A stretch of 64,000 bases of DNA from Micromonospora lutea (GTDB lineage: Bacteria > Actinomycetota > Actinomycetes > Mycobacteriales > Micromonosporaceae): NCBI RefSeq assembly GCF_016863535.1, contig NZ_BOPB01000014.1:223203-287202 (forward strand), written 5' to 3'. The notes beneath the pieces are model-generated. The model did no database searches. It was not told where the DNA came from and saw nothing but the letters and a program-made list of their open reading frames with translations. A program made the translations under genes and the position numbers. Numbering within the stretch: position 1 is the first letter of the stretch; each line of letters starts with the position of its first letter. Positions 23,645 to 31,435 of this stretch are shown piece after piece.

Positions 23645-25161
23645 GTGAGCGGGTCGAGCGCAACGGAAATCTGGCGGCCCTGGCGGCTGCGGTCCTGCAG
23701 CCCGGTTTCGTCGGCACCGTCCCGCCCGCGTGGATCTGCCGCTGGCTCGGCGACGGGCTCGGCTCGGTGGTGCTGTTCAGCCGCAACGTCGTCGATCCGA
23801 CGCAGGTCGCCGCGCTCACCGCCGCGCTGCGCGCGGAACGCCCGGACGTGATCGTGGCCATTGACGAGGAAGCCGGTGACGTCACCCGCATCGAATCCGG
23901 CCAGGGCAGTTCCCGCCCGGGCAACCTGGCTCTCGGCGCGGTGGACGACCCGGCCCTCACCGAGGAGGTGGCCCGCGATCTCGGCGAGGAACTGGCCGCC
24001 GCCGGGATCACCCTGAACTACGCCCCGGACGTCGACGTCAACTCCAACCCGGACAACCCGGTGATCGGCGTCCGGTCGTTCGGCGCCGAGGCGTCGCTGG
24101 TCGCCCGACACACCACCGCCTGGATTCGCGGCCTGCAGTCCGGCGGCGTCGCCGCCTGCGCGAAGCACTTCCCGGGCCACGGTGACACCCGCGTCGACTC
24201 CCATCACGATCTGCCCCGGATCGACGCCGACCGGGCTCGGCTGCACGCCGTCGAACTGGCCCCGTTCCGGGCCGCCGTGGCGGCGGGCGTCCAGGCGGTG
24301 ATGACCGGGCACCTGCTGGTGCCGGCCCTGGATCCGGACCTGCCGGCCACCCTGAGCGGCCGGATCCTGGGTGGCCTGCTGCGCGAGGAGATGGGTTTCG
24401 ACGGTGTCGTGGTGACCGACGCGGTGGAGATGCGCGCGGTGGCCGACCGCTACGGTTTCGCCGGTGCGGCGGTGCGTGCCCTGGCGGCCGGGGCGGATGC
24501 GATCTGCGTCGGCGGCGAGCACGCCGACGAGGAGACCGCCCGCCACCTGCGCGACGCCATCGTCGACGCGGTCGTCGTCGGTGAACTACCCGAGGAGCGA
24601 CTGGCCGAGGCGGCCAAGCGGGTCGGGCAACTCGCCGCCTGGACGGCGGCGGCCCGTACCGCCCGTGCCGGAACGCGGGCCGCCACGGCCGGTGCCGGTT
24701 CGACCGTCGGGCTGGCGGCGGCCCGACTCGCCGTCCGGGTCACCACCGGCGACGCCGCGTCGTTGCCGTTGACCGGCCCGGCGCACGTGGTCGAGTTTCA
24801 GCCGCCACACAACATCGCGATCGGATCGGAAACCCCCTGGGGGGTGGCGGCGCCGCTGGCCGCGCTCGTGCCCGGAACGACGAACGTCCGGCACGTCGAG
24901 AGCTCGGTGCCGGCCGACCCGGCCGCCGACGCCGTCGGCCGGCCGCTGGTGCTGGTGGTACGCGACCTGCACCGGCACGACTGGATGCGAAACGCGGTCG
25001 AGCGGACGCTGGCCGCCCGCCCCGACGCGGTGGTCGTCGAACTCGGGGTCCCCGCCCTGGTCACCGGGGCGGTACACATCGCCACACACGGTGCCACCCG
25101 GGCCGCCGGTAGGGCTGCGGCTGAACTGCTCGCCGGCGGCGCGGTCAGTCCGAGCTGGTGA
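23641..25161 (+). CDS. Glycoside hydrolase family 3, NagZ-like beta-N-acetylhexosaminidase
   Basis: 506 residues. The GH3 N-terminal barrel has VLFSRNVVDPTQVAALTAAL, VIVAIDEEAGDVTRIE, the NagZ-specific KHFPGHGDTRVDSHHDLP loop whose His supports catalysis, and the nucleophile Asp in GVVVTDAVEMRAV. The C-terminal ~170 residues continue beyond the barrel, with no signal peptide, so it is likely cytoplasmic. NagZ enzymes remove N-acetylglucosamine from peptidoglycan fragments during wall recycling. Substrate choice in actinomycetes is less certain. Confidence 0.9.
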   Translation: MSERVERNGNLAALAAAVLQPGFVGTVPPAWICRWLGDGLGSVVLFSRNVVDPTQVAALTAALRAERPDVIVAIDEEAGDVTRIESGQGSSRPGNLALGAVDDPALTEEVARDLGEELAAAGITLNYAPDVDVNSNPDNPVIGVRSFGAEASLVARHTTAWIRGLQSGGVAACAKHFPGHGDTRVDSHHDLPRIDADRARLHAVELAPFRAAVAAGVQAVMTGHLLVPALDPDLPATLSGRILGGLLREEMGFDGVVVTDAVEMRAVADRYGFAGAAVRALAAGADAICVGGEHADEETARHLRDAIVDAVVVGELPEERLAEAAKRVGQLAAWTAAARTARAGTRAATAGAGSTVGLAAARLAVRVTTGDAASLPLTGPAHVVEFQPPHNIAIGSETPWGVAAPLAALVPGTTNVRHVESSVPADPAADAVGRPLVLVVRDLHRHDWMRNAVERTLAARPDAVVVELGVPALVTGAVHIATHGATRAAGRAAAELLAGGAVSPSW

Positions 25162-25250
25162 CTCCGGGGGGCAGGCCCGTGTCCTGGAAGGTCGGGTCCA
25201 CCTCGACGGCCGGACCGGTCGATTCGCCGGTGTTTCGTACGCTGGACGCT

Positions 25251-25607
25251 GTGACGAATCGATCCCTCGCCCGCAGTACCCCCACCCGACTGGCCGTGCT
25301 GCTGGCCGGCCTCGCGCTCGGCGCGGCGCTGCTGACCGGTTGCAGCTCGGAAGGGGCCAGCACCAACTGCGGGCTGGACGCCTGCACGGTGACCTTCGAC
25401 CGGGGCGTGGACGCCCGGGCCAACATCCTCGGTGTCGAGGCCCGGCTGGTCGAGGCGCAGGACGACGTGGTCACCATCGAGGTCGGCGGCGAGCAACTGT
25501 CGCTCACCGTCGGCGAGCAGGCGGCCGACGTCGGTGGCCTCGCGGTCACCCTGGACAGCGTCACCGACTCCGAGGTGAAGGTGCGGATCGCCCGAAACGG
25601 GGGCTGA
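25251..25607 (+). CDS. Small lipoprotein
   Basis: 118 residues from GTG 25251. A lipoprotein signal is clear: basic MTNRSLARSTPTRLA, hydrophobic VLLAGLALGAALL, and lipobox LLTGC. The mature part has two nearby Cys (NCGLDACTVTF) and a beta-rich pattern (VTIEVGGEQLSLTVGEQAAD). It is likely anchored on the outer face of the membrane; the function is unknown. A longer reading from GTG 25158 would bury the signal peptide and is disfavoured. Confidence 0.7.
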   Translation: MTNRSLARSTPTRLAVLLAGLALGAALLTGCSSEGASTNCGLDACTVTFDRGVDARANILGVEARLVEAQDDVVTIEVGGEQLSLTVGEQAADVGGLAVTLDSVTDSEVKVRIARNGG

Positions 25608-25638
25608 CGGCAGATCGGGCGGCGGCCAGCACGTTTGG

Positions 25639-25660
25639 AAATCTTCGCGTTCGGAGATTT
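25639..25660. repeat. AAATCT/AGATTT inverted repeat before the DUF1206 gene
   Basis: AAATCT (25639-25644) and AGATTT (25655-25660) flank a 10-nt spacer, ending 8 nt before ATG 25669. It is AT-rich against the surrounding DNA. It may be part of a promoter or operator. Confidence 0.35.
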
Positions 25661-25668
25661 GAGGCGCC

Positions 25669-26490
25669 ATGTCTCTCACCCGGAACGCTGAAGCCACCGC
25701 CGCCCGTACGGCCGACAGCCGGTGGCTGGAACTCCTCGCCCGGGCCGGTTTCATCGGCTACGGGATCGTGCACCTGCTGTTCGGCTGGCTGGCGCTGCAG
25801 ATCGCGTTCGGCAATTCGTCCGACGACGGCGACCAGTCCGGCGCGCTGCGAACCCTCGCCGCGCAACCCATGGGCCAGTTCCTGGTCATCGCCATCGCCG
25901 TGGGCATGCTCGCCATGGCGATCTGGCAGGCTCTCGAGGCAGCGGTCGGGCACCGCACCGAGCGGGGCAACGACCGACTCAAGGAACGGGTCATCTCCGC
26001 TGCCCGCACCGTCATCTACCTCTGGCTGGCCTGGACCGCCTGGAAGGTCTTCTCCAACGCCAACTCCGACAGCGCCTCCCAGCAGGAGGAGCTGACCGCC
26101 CGGATGATGGAGTCCAGCGGCGGTCGGTGGCTGATCGGTCTCGCCGGCCTGGTGCTCATGGGAATCGGCGTCGGCATGGCCATCTACGGGGCCAAGAAGA
26201 AGTTCATGAAGCGGCTGAAGACCGGCGAGATGAACGCCAAGACCACGCAGCTCGCCCGTCGGCTCGGCATGGCCGGCTACGTCTCCCGGGGCAGCGCCTT
26301 CGCCGTCACCGGCCTGCTGGTCGTGCTGGCCGCGGTGAACTACGACCCGGAGAAGGCGCGTGGCCTGGACGCCGCGCTGCGCACCCTGCGGGACCAGCCG
26401 TTCGGCACCATCCTGCTCATCCTCATCGCGCTGGGCATCGCCGCCTTCGGCGTCTACTGCTTCGTCCAGTCCCGCTACCGCAAGGTATGA
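25669..26490 (+). CDS. DUF1206 membrane protein
   Basis: 273 residues with three repeats of the DUF1206 unit, each a pair of helices: ARAGFIGYGIVHLLFGWLAL with QFLVIAIAVGMLAMAIWQAL; ISAARTVIYLWLAWTAWKVF with WLIGLAGLVLMGIGVGMAIY; and GYVSRGSAFAVTGLLVVLAA with FGTILLILIALGIAAFGVYC. Six membrane segments in all. The family is common in actinobacteria; the function is unknown. Confidence 0.9.
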   Translation: MSLTRNAEATAARTADSRWLELLARAGFIGYGIVHLLFGWLALQIAFGNSSDDGDQSGALRTLAAQPMGQFLVIAIAVGMLAMAIWQALEAAVGHRTERGNDRLKERVISAARTVIYLWLAWTAWKVFSNANSDSASQQEELTARMMESSGGRWLIGLAGLVLMGIGVGMAIYGAKKKFMKRLKTGEMNAKTTQLARRLGMAGYVSRGSAFAVTGLLVVLAAVNYDPEKARGLDAALRTLRDQPFGTILLILIALGIAAFGVYCFVQSRYRKV

Positions 26491-26615
26491 CCTTCTCCTC
26501 CGTGGCGACCCCGACGGTGGTCGGTAACGGCGATCCAGGGCACCATTGCCCCTTTGTCGGATCTTGATCGCCCGTTCGCCGGACGCCGCCGTCGGGTCGG
26601 AAGGAGAAGCAACAC

Positions 26616-27827
26616 GTGCACAGCTACCTCGTGACGGTCGTCGCCGCGCTCGCCGCGGCGGCGATCGCCCTTGCCGTGGTCGAGGTGGTGCATCGCCTCA
26701 CCCGCCGCTGGGGCCGCCGGTCGCTGCTGTTGACCGAGTTGACCGAGCATGCGCACCGCTCGTTCCAGATCGTCGCCACCGTGCTCGCGGTGCAGTTCGC
26801 CGTCCGGTTCAGCACCGGGTACGCGGTCGGCACCGCCTGGCGTCAGGCGGTGCTGCATCTGCTGGTCATCGCCATCATCGCCGCTGTGGCCTGGCTGGTC
26901 GCCTCGCTGTTGGTGGTGGTGGAGGACACCGCGCTGGCCCGCTTCCGGGTGGACGTGCCGGACAACCGCCACGCCCGGCGGGTGCGTACCCAGGTGGTGA
27001 TGCTGCGGCGGGTGACGATCGTGGTGATCGTCGTACTCGCCCTCGGCGTGATGCTGATGACCTTCCCCGCCGTGCGAGGCATCGGTGCCGGCGTGCTGAC
27101 CAGTGCCGGTGTGGTCGGTATCGTCGCCGCTCTGGCCGCGCAGAGCCTGCTGGGCAACGTCTTCGCCGGGCTGCAACTCGCCTTCAGCGACGCGGTGCGC
27201 CTGGACGATGTGGTGGTGGTCGAGGGGGAGTGGGGCCGGATCGAGGAGCTGACGCTCAGCTACGTGGTGGTCCAGATCTGGGACGACCGGCGGCTGATCC
27301 TGCCGACCTCCTACTTCACCAGCACACCGTTCCAGAACTGGACCCGCACCGAGGCGGCGATCCTCGGCACGGCCGAGTTCGAGGTCGACTGGTCGATCCC
27401 GGTGCAGGCCATGCGGGAGGAACTGCGCCGGCTGGTCGAGAGCACCGAGCTGTGGGACGGCCGCGTCTGCGTTCTGCAGGTCACCGACGCGACCGGTGGC
27501 ATGATCAAGATTCGTGCGCTGGTGAGCGCCGGCAACGCGGGGGCGTTGTGGGACCTGCGTTGCCGGGTGCGGGAACATCTGGTGGCCTGGATACGCGATC
27601 ACCGACCCACCGCGATGCCTCGGCTGCGTACCGAAGTCGGCGACGGCGGAAGCGACCTGCCGTGGCAGTGGGTGCAGCCGCGCTCGGCGCGCCGTCGTGC
27701 CGAGGCCGAGGTCCCCGACGACGCCCGTCTCTTCGGCGGCAGCGACGACGGTGAGGCCCGCAACGAAGCCTTCGTGGGCCCCGACGAGAACGTCGAACTT
27801 CGGGAGCCCGCCGAACCTCGCCGTTGA
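26616..27827 (+). CDS. MscS family mechanosensitive ion channel
   Basis: 403 residues, GTG start behind GGAAGGAG. About four membrane helices. The last (VLTSAGVVGIVAALAAQSLL) is followed by GNVFAGLQLAFSDAVRLDDV and VVVEGEWGRIEELTLSYVVV, the pore helix and beta-domain of MscS. FQNWTR and the following alpha/beta domain complete the family core, and an acidic disordered tail follows. It probably acts as a tension-gated release valve in the plasma membrane. A GTTC-N16-GGGTC element upstream is a poor match to the stress promoters seen near 2-6.5 kb. Confidence 0.9.
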   Translation: MHSYLVTVVAALAAAAIALAVVEVVHRLTRRWGRRSLLLTELTEHAHRSFQIVATVLAVQFAVRFSTGYAVGTAWRQAVLHLLVIAIIAAVAWLVASLLVVVEDTALARFRVDVPDNRHARRVRTQVVMLRRVTIVVIVVLALGVMLMTFPAVRGIGAGVLTSAGVVGIVAALAAQSLLGNVFAGLQLAFSDAVRLDDVVVVEGEWGRIEELTLSYVVVQIWDDRRLILPTSYFTSTPFQNWTRTEAAILGTAEFEVDWSIPVQAMREELRRLVESTELWDGRVCVLQVTDATGGMIKIRALVSAGNAGALWDLRCRVREHLVAWIRDHRPTAMPRLRTEVGDGGSDLPWQWVQPRSARRRAEAEVPDDARLFGGSDDGEARNEAFVGPDENVELREPAEPRR

Positions 27828-27974
27828 GCATCTCGTTATCCACTCGGATGTGGAGGTTTGTCGCGGCGTTGGGCGGGGACGTGCTGCCCGACGCTACTGC
27901 CCCCTTTTTCGGGAACAGGATTGACGAGCGGCGACTCCGGGCATACAGCGCGGTGATGACGAGAGGGGGACAGC

Positions 27975-28427
27975 ATGGCTGACGTGGCGAACGCCCGTAC
28001 GTCCCACAACGGGCGTACGTCCCACAACGGGATGGAGCCGTCCACCGCCGAACTGGTCCAGCGGGCGACGGAGCAGGTTTCGCGCCTGGTGCGGGACGAA
28101 CTCGCCCTGGCCCGTACCGAGCTGACCGAGAAGGGCAAACAGGCCGGCATCGGCGTCGGCCTGCTCGTCGGCGCCGGCGCACTCGCCTTCTTCGGCGTGG
28201 GGGCACTGGTGACCGTCGCGATCCTCCTGCTGGCCCTGGTGCTGCCGACGTGGGCAGCAGCCCTGATCGTGGCGGTGGCCCTGTTCCTGGTCGCCGGAGT
28301 GCTCGCGCTGATCGGCAAGCGCCGGGTCAGCCGCGCGGTCCCGCCGGTGCCCGAGGCGACCGTGCGCAGCTTGCGGGCCGACGTCGACGTGGTCAGCGCC
28401 GCGGTGAAGGACAGGGGACGGGCATGA
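27975..28427 (+). CDS. Holin-X/DUF1469-type membrane protein
   Basis: 150 residues. The N-terminus carries a hexapeptide repeated in tandem (RTSHNG RTSHNG) from an 18-bp DNA duplication. Then comes an amphipathic helix (ELVQRATEQVSRLVRDELAL) and two membrane helices, GIGVGLLVGAGALAFFGVGA and AALIVAVALFLVAGVLALIG. This is the actinobacterial 'phage holin family' (DUF1469) layout. Despite the name these chromosomal proteins are not tied to a prophage. First of three overlapping genes. Confidence 0.85.
   Translation: MADVANARTSHNGRTSHNGMEPSTAELVQRATEQVSRLVRDELALARTELTEKGKQAGIGVGLLVGAGALAFFGVGALVTVAILLLALVLPTWAAALIVAVALFLVAGVLALIGKRRVSRAVPPVPEATVRSLRADVDVVSAAVKDRGRA
27996..28031 (+). repeat. 18-bp perfect tandem duplication inside a gene
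   Basis: Two identical 18-nt units, 27996-28013 and 28014-28031 (CGTACGTCCCACAACGGG), in frame near the start of the holin-like gene, encoding the repeated RTSHNG. It is a likely site of slippage and length variation between strains. Confidence 0.85.
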
Positions 28428-28738
28428 CGGGCAACGGTATGGGTGACACGGAGGCGCTGCGGGAGGAGATCCGGCGTACCCGTGTCGAACTGGGCGAGAC
28501 GATGGAGGCGCTGGCCGCCAAGGCGGACGTGAAGAAGCGGCTGAAGTCCTCGGCGGACCAGGCCCGGGAACGGGTACGCGAGCAGGCCGCGATGACCGTC
28601 GCCCGGGTCCGCGCCCAGGCCGGCCTCGACCATCAGCAGGGACGGAGCCGGCAGGGACCGGCTCCGTTCATCGCGCTCGCGGCCGGCGCCGTCGCCGCCG
28701 CCGTGGTGTTGATGATCATCCGAGGGAGGCGTGGGTGA
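28424..28738 (+). CDS. DUF3618 protein
   Basis: 104 residues, ATGA overlap with the preceding gene. An N-terminal DUF3618 motif (ALREEIRRTRVELGETMEAL, AAKADVKKRLKSSADQAR) forms a long charged helix. A single C-terminal membrane helix (FIALAAGAVAAAVVLMII) ends in RGRRG. The pair with a holin-X protein is widespread in actinobacteria; a membrane-associated stress or envelope role is assumed, not shown. Confidence 0.88.
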   Translation: MTGNGMGDTEALREEIRRTRVELGETMEALAAKADVKKRLKSSADQARERVREQAAMTVARVRAQAGLDHQQGRSRQGPAPFIALAAGAVAAAVVLMIIRGRRG

Positions 28739-29007
28739 GCAAGGGAATCGGCAAGGCCGCCTACAAGCCGGTCGGCGTGCTGATGGGTTTCGCCGCCGGT
28801 GCGATCGCGGGCGTGCTCTTCCGTCAGGTGTGGAAGATGACCGCTGGTGACGGCGAGGCGCCCAACCCGACCGACGAGGACCGCCGCTGGGGCGAGGTCC
28901 TCGCGGCGGCTGCCTTGCAGGGCGCCATCTTCTCGGTCGTGCGGGCCGCCGTGGACCGGGGCGGCGCGGTCGGTGTCCGTCGGCTGACCGGCAGTTGGCC
29001 GGACTGA
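28735..29007 (+). CDS. DUF4235 membrane protein
   Basis: 90 residues from a GTG in a GTGA overlap. MSKGIGKAAYKPVGVLMGFA starts the first membrane helix (VLMGFAAGAIAGVLFRQVWK); then a polar loop and AAALQGAIFSVVRAAVDRGG as a second, weaker helix. It matches DUF4235, usually encoded with DUF3618 and holin-X genes as here. The function is unknown. Confidence 0.88.
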   Translation: MSKGIGKAAYKPVGVLMGFAAGAIAGVLFRQVWKMTAGDGEAPNPTDEDRRWGEVLAAAALQGAIFSVVRAAVDRGGAVGVRRLTGSWPD

Positions 29008-29018
29008 AGGGCTGTGTC

Positions 29019-29055
29019 AAGGCCCTCTCACCATTTGTTGGTGAGAGGGCCTTTT
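29019..29055 (+). terminator. Rho-independent terminator
   Basis: A perfect 14-bp stem (AAGGCCCTCTCACC, 29019-29032; partner 29040-29053), a 7-nt loop and a TTTT end. It lies 12 nt after the DUF4235 stop and closes the three-gene operon. Confidence 0.9.
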
Positions 29056-29293
29056 GCCTTATCCACAACCGCCGACGGCCCGATCTGACGCATCCGTCAG
29101 GTCACATGTCGGAGAAATTTCGTCGAAGAGGCTGTGCAGAATTTTTGCCTACGTGGTTAAGCTGTTCCACGCTGTTGAGAGATTGCGTGGGTTGAGAGAA
29201 GTCTCCGTCGGGGGCCGCCTCAGACACCGCTGCTCGAAAACGGCCAACCGGCCGCACGGTGTGCTCGGCCGCCAGTTTTAGAAGGAGATACAC

Positions 29294-29497
29294 ATGGCGC
29301 AGGGAACCGTGAAGTGGTTCAACGCTGACAAGGGCTTCGGCTTCATCACCGTCGACGGCGGGGGTGCTGACGTGTTCGTCCACTTCTCGGCCATCCAGAC
29401 CAGCGGCTACCGCACGCTGGAGGAGAACCAGCGGGTGGAGTTCGAGATCGCCCAGGGCCAGAAGGGTCCGCAGGCCGAGCAGGTCCGCCCCCTCTGA
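29294..29497 (+). CDS. Cold-shock protein (CspA family)
   Basis: 67 residues. Complete CSD fold with both RNA-binding motifs, KGFGFITVDG (RNP1) and DVFVHFSAI (RNP2), starting MAQGTVKWFNADKG. It binds single-stranded nucleic acid and acts as an RNA chaperone. A strong AGAAGGAGAT ribosome site precedes it. The 238-nt gap upstream, after the previous terminator, holds an AT-rich stretch (around 29140-29170) and probably includes a long 5' leader, as usual for csp genes. A terminator follows at 29551. Confidence 0.95.
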   Translation: MAQGTVKWFNADKGFGFITVDGGGADVFVHFSAIQTSGYRTLEENQRVEFEIAQGQKGPQAEQVRPL

Positions 29498-29550
29498 GGC
29501 ACCGGTCGGCGACCGCCGGCCAGTGGCGAGGCAGTCCCCGAATCAGTGCG

Positions 29551-29583
29551 AAGCCCCGCGTCCCGACCGGACGCGGGGCTTTC
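29551..29583 (+). terminator. Rho-independent terminator after csp
   Basis: A 13-bp perfect stem (AAGCCCCGCGTCC, 29551-29563; partner 29569-29581), 5-nt loop and short T run. The nearest upstream gene is the cold-shock gene. The minus-strand gene ending at 29605 may share it. Confidence 0.85.
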
Positions 29584-29604
29584 CGCATCGTTGCCGTGCG
29601 GGCG

Positions 29605-29799
29605 TCAGCGACGGTTGCGGGCGCGCACGCCGAGCCAGACAAGCGCCAACCCGACCAACACCAGCAACGGCCCGAGCACCGCCCAGATCCGCTGGTCGGT
29701 CATCACGCTGCCCTCGACGTAGCCGAGGCCCTGGACCGTCCACACCGCTCCCACGACCACGGCCAGCAGGCCGAGGGTGAGCCGGAACCAACCGTTCAT
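29605..29799 (-). CDS. Small two-helix membrane protein
   Basis: 64 residues from ATG 29799: MNGWFRLTLGLLAVVVGAVW as the first helix, a polar loop GYVEGSVMTDQR, then IWAVLGPLLVLVGLALVWLG and an RARNRR end. This is a common small actinobacterial membrane protein of unknown function. It is 83 nt downstream of the aldo/keto reductase on the same strand. Confidence 0.7.
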   Translation of the reverse strand: MNGWFRLTLGLLAVVVGAVWTVQGLGYVEGSVMTDQRIWAVLGPLLVLVGLALVWLGVRARNRR

Positions 29800-29882
29800 C
29801 GCGGTCTCTCTCTGTGGTGACCCGCCGCTGGCCGCCCCGCCGCCGGTCGCCCCGGTCGGCCCGCCTGGAGTCGGCTCGCCGC

Positions 29883-30866
29883 TCACCATCGGTGGTGCAC
29901 CTGGGGGCGGATCAGATCGTCGTAGACCGCGGTGACCTCGGCCAGTTCCTGCGTGGACAGTGGTGGCTGGCCGGCCACGGCGGCGTTGTCGCGGGCCTGG
30001 GTCGCGTCGCGAGCACCCGGGATGACCACGGTGACGCCCGGTTGGTCGAGCACCCAGCGCAGTGCGAACTGGGCCATCGTGCGCCCCTCGCCGACCAGCG
30101 GGGCGATCCGTCGCACGGCGGCCAGGCCGGTGCCGAAGTCCACACCGGAGAACGTCTCGCCGACATCGAACGCCTCGCCGTGCCGGTTGAAGTTGCGGTG
30201 ATCGTCCGCGGCGAAGGTGGTGCGCTCGTCGTACCGGCCGGAGAGCAGGCCACTGGCCAACGGAACGCGGGCGATGATGCCGACCCCGGCGGCCGAGGCG
30301 GCCGGCAGCACGCGTTCGAGTGGCTTGTGGCGCAGCGCGTTGAGAATGATCTGCACGCTGGCCACCCCGGGCCGGGCGATCGCGGTGAGCGCCTCGTCGC
30401 AGGTTTCCACGCTGACGCCGTACGCGGCGATCCGCTTCTCGGCGACCAGGGTGTCGAGGGCGTCGAAGACCTCGTCGGTGGCGAAGACGGCCGTCGGCGG
30501 GCAGTGCAACTGCACCAGGTCCAGCGTGTCGACGCCCAGGTTCGTCCGGGACCGGTCGGTCCACCGGCGGAAGTTGTCCACGGTGTACGCCTCGGGCGTC
30601 TGCGCCACCCGCCGGCCCATCTTGGTGGCCACGGTCAGCCCGGCGTCGGGGTGTGCCGCCAGGAATCGTCCGATCAGCTGTTCGCTGCGCCCGTCGCCGT
30701 AGACATCGGCGGTGTCCAGGAAGGTGACCCCGGCGTCGACCGCGGCGCTGAGCACCGCCATCGCGTCATCCTCGGACACGGTGCCCCAGTCCGCGCCGAG
30801 TTGCCAGGCACCGAGCCCGACCACGCCGGCCTGGCGATCCATGCGGGGAAACGTGCGTTGCTCCAT
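29883..30866 (-). CDS. Aldo/keto reductase
   Basis: 327 residues, AKR barrel with the catalytic tetrad regions visible: FLDTADVYGDG (Asp and Tyr), VATKMGRR (Lys), LDLVQLHCPP (His). The cofactor end is TMAQFALRWVLDQPGVTVVI then PGARDATQARDNAAV. It probably reduces aldehydes or ketones with NADPH; the substrate is unknown. The ATG at 30866 begins MEQRTFPRMDRQ. Confidence 0.9.
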   Translation of the reverse strand: MEQRTFPRMDRQAGVVGLGAWQLGADWGTVSEDDAMAVLSAAVDAGVTFLDTADVYGDGRSEQLIGRFLAAHPDAGLTVATKMGRRVAQTPEAYTVDNFRRWTDRSRTNLGVDTLDLVQLHCPPTAVFATDEVFDALDTLVAEKRIAAYGVSVETCDEALTAIARPGVASVQIILNALRHKPLERVLPAASAAGVGIIARVPLASGLLSGRYDERTTFAADDHRNFNRHGEAFDVGETFSGVDFGTGLAAVRRIAPLVGEGRTMAQFALRWVLDQPGVTVVIPGARDATQARDNAAVAGQPPLSTQELAEVTAVYDDLIRPQVHHRW

Positions 30867-30956
30867 ACGGTGAGCCTAGTGACTCGCCTGCCGCGACGGG
30901 TGCCGGGCCGTACGGTAAACAAGACGGACGTACGGTTTGCGGGAAATGAGGCGACC

Positions 30957-31435
30957 ATGTGGGATCCGGCGGCGTACCGGACCCGCTCGTCCGTCGGGCC
31001 ACCGAGCTGCCGGCCGGTGCCTGGCTGGCGGTGCAGGTGCCAGGAAACGTCGACGCACCCTCCCGCCGGGCGCTGCGCGAGGTCGCGGGTCGCCCACCGT
31101 GGCGGGCGGCGTTGACCCCGCTGCTCCGGGAGGCTCCGGTCGACCACGCCGGGTCGCTGGTCGCCGCCGGTTGCACCGTCGACGCCTGGGAGACTACCTA
31201 CGTGCATCTGCTGGCGGCCGGCCCCGACGCGGACCACCCCGTGCTGACCTGGCTGAAGGGCGCCGCCCTGCGCCCGGTCCGCGCCGCGCTGGACGCCGCC
31301 GGCTGGTCCGCCTTCCGGGCCGCGCTGGCGGTACGCCTCACCGAGGCGTACCCGGTGCGGCACGGCCAGGTGTACTTCCCGTTCCGACGGATCTTCCTCG
31401 TCGCCCACACCGGTTTCGCTCAGGAGAACTCGTGA
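30957..31435 (+). pseudogene. Trans-aconitate 2-methyltransferase, internally deleted
   Basis: The first codons from ATG 30957 read MWDPAAY, the hallmark start of actinobacterial trans-aconitate methyltransferase (Tam). The frame 2 nt later, from about 30975 to 31435, reads VRRATELPAGAWLAVQVPGN, then APVDHAGSLVAAGCTVDAWE and VRHGQVYFPFRRIFLVAHTG, the C-terminal half of Tam. The intervening SAM-binding core (VDLGCGPG-type motif, roughly 90 residues) is missing, and the two parts are in different frames. The protein cannot work as a methyltransferase. A 158-residue frame from GTG 30959 could still be translated and is coupled to the next gene. Confidence 0.75.

Noticed and set aside
27840..27880. 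GTTT-N15-GGGGAC before the holin-like gene as another stress promoter
   Set aside because: The -10 differs from GGGTA and it lies ~95 nt from the start; too weak to list.
27975..29007. Prophage remnant because of the holin-like gene
   Set aside because: No other phage gene nearby; the holin-X/DUF3618/DUF4235 trio is a common chromosomal actinobacterial set.
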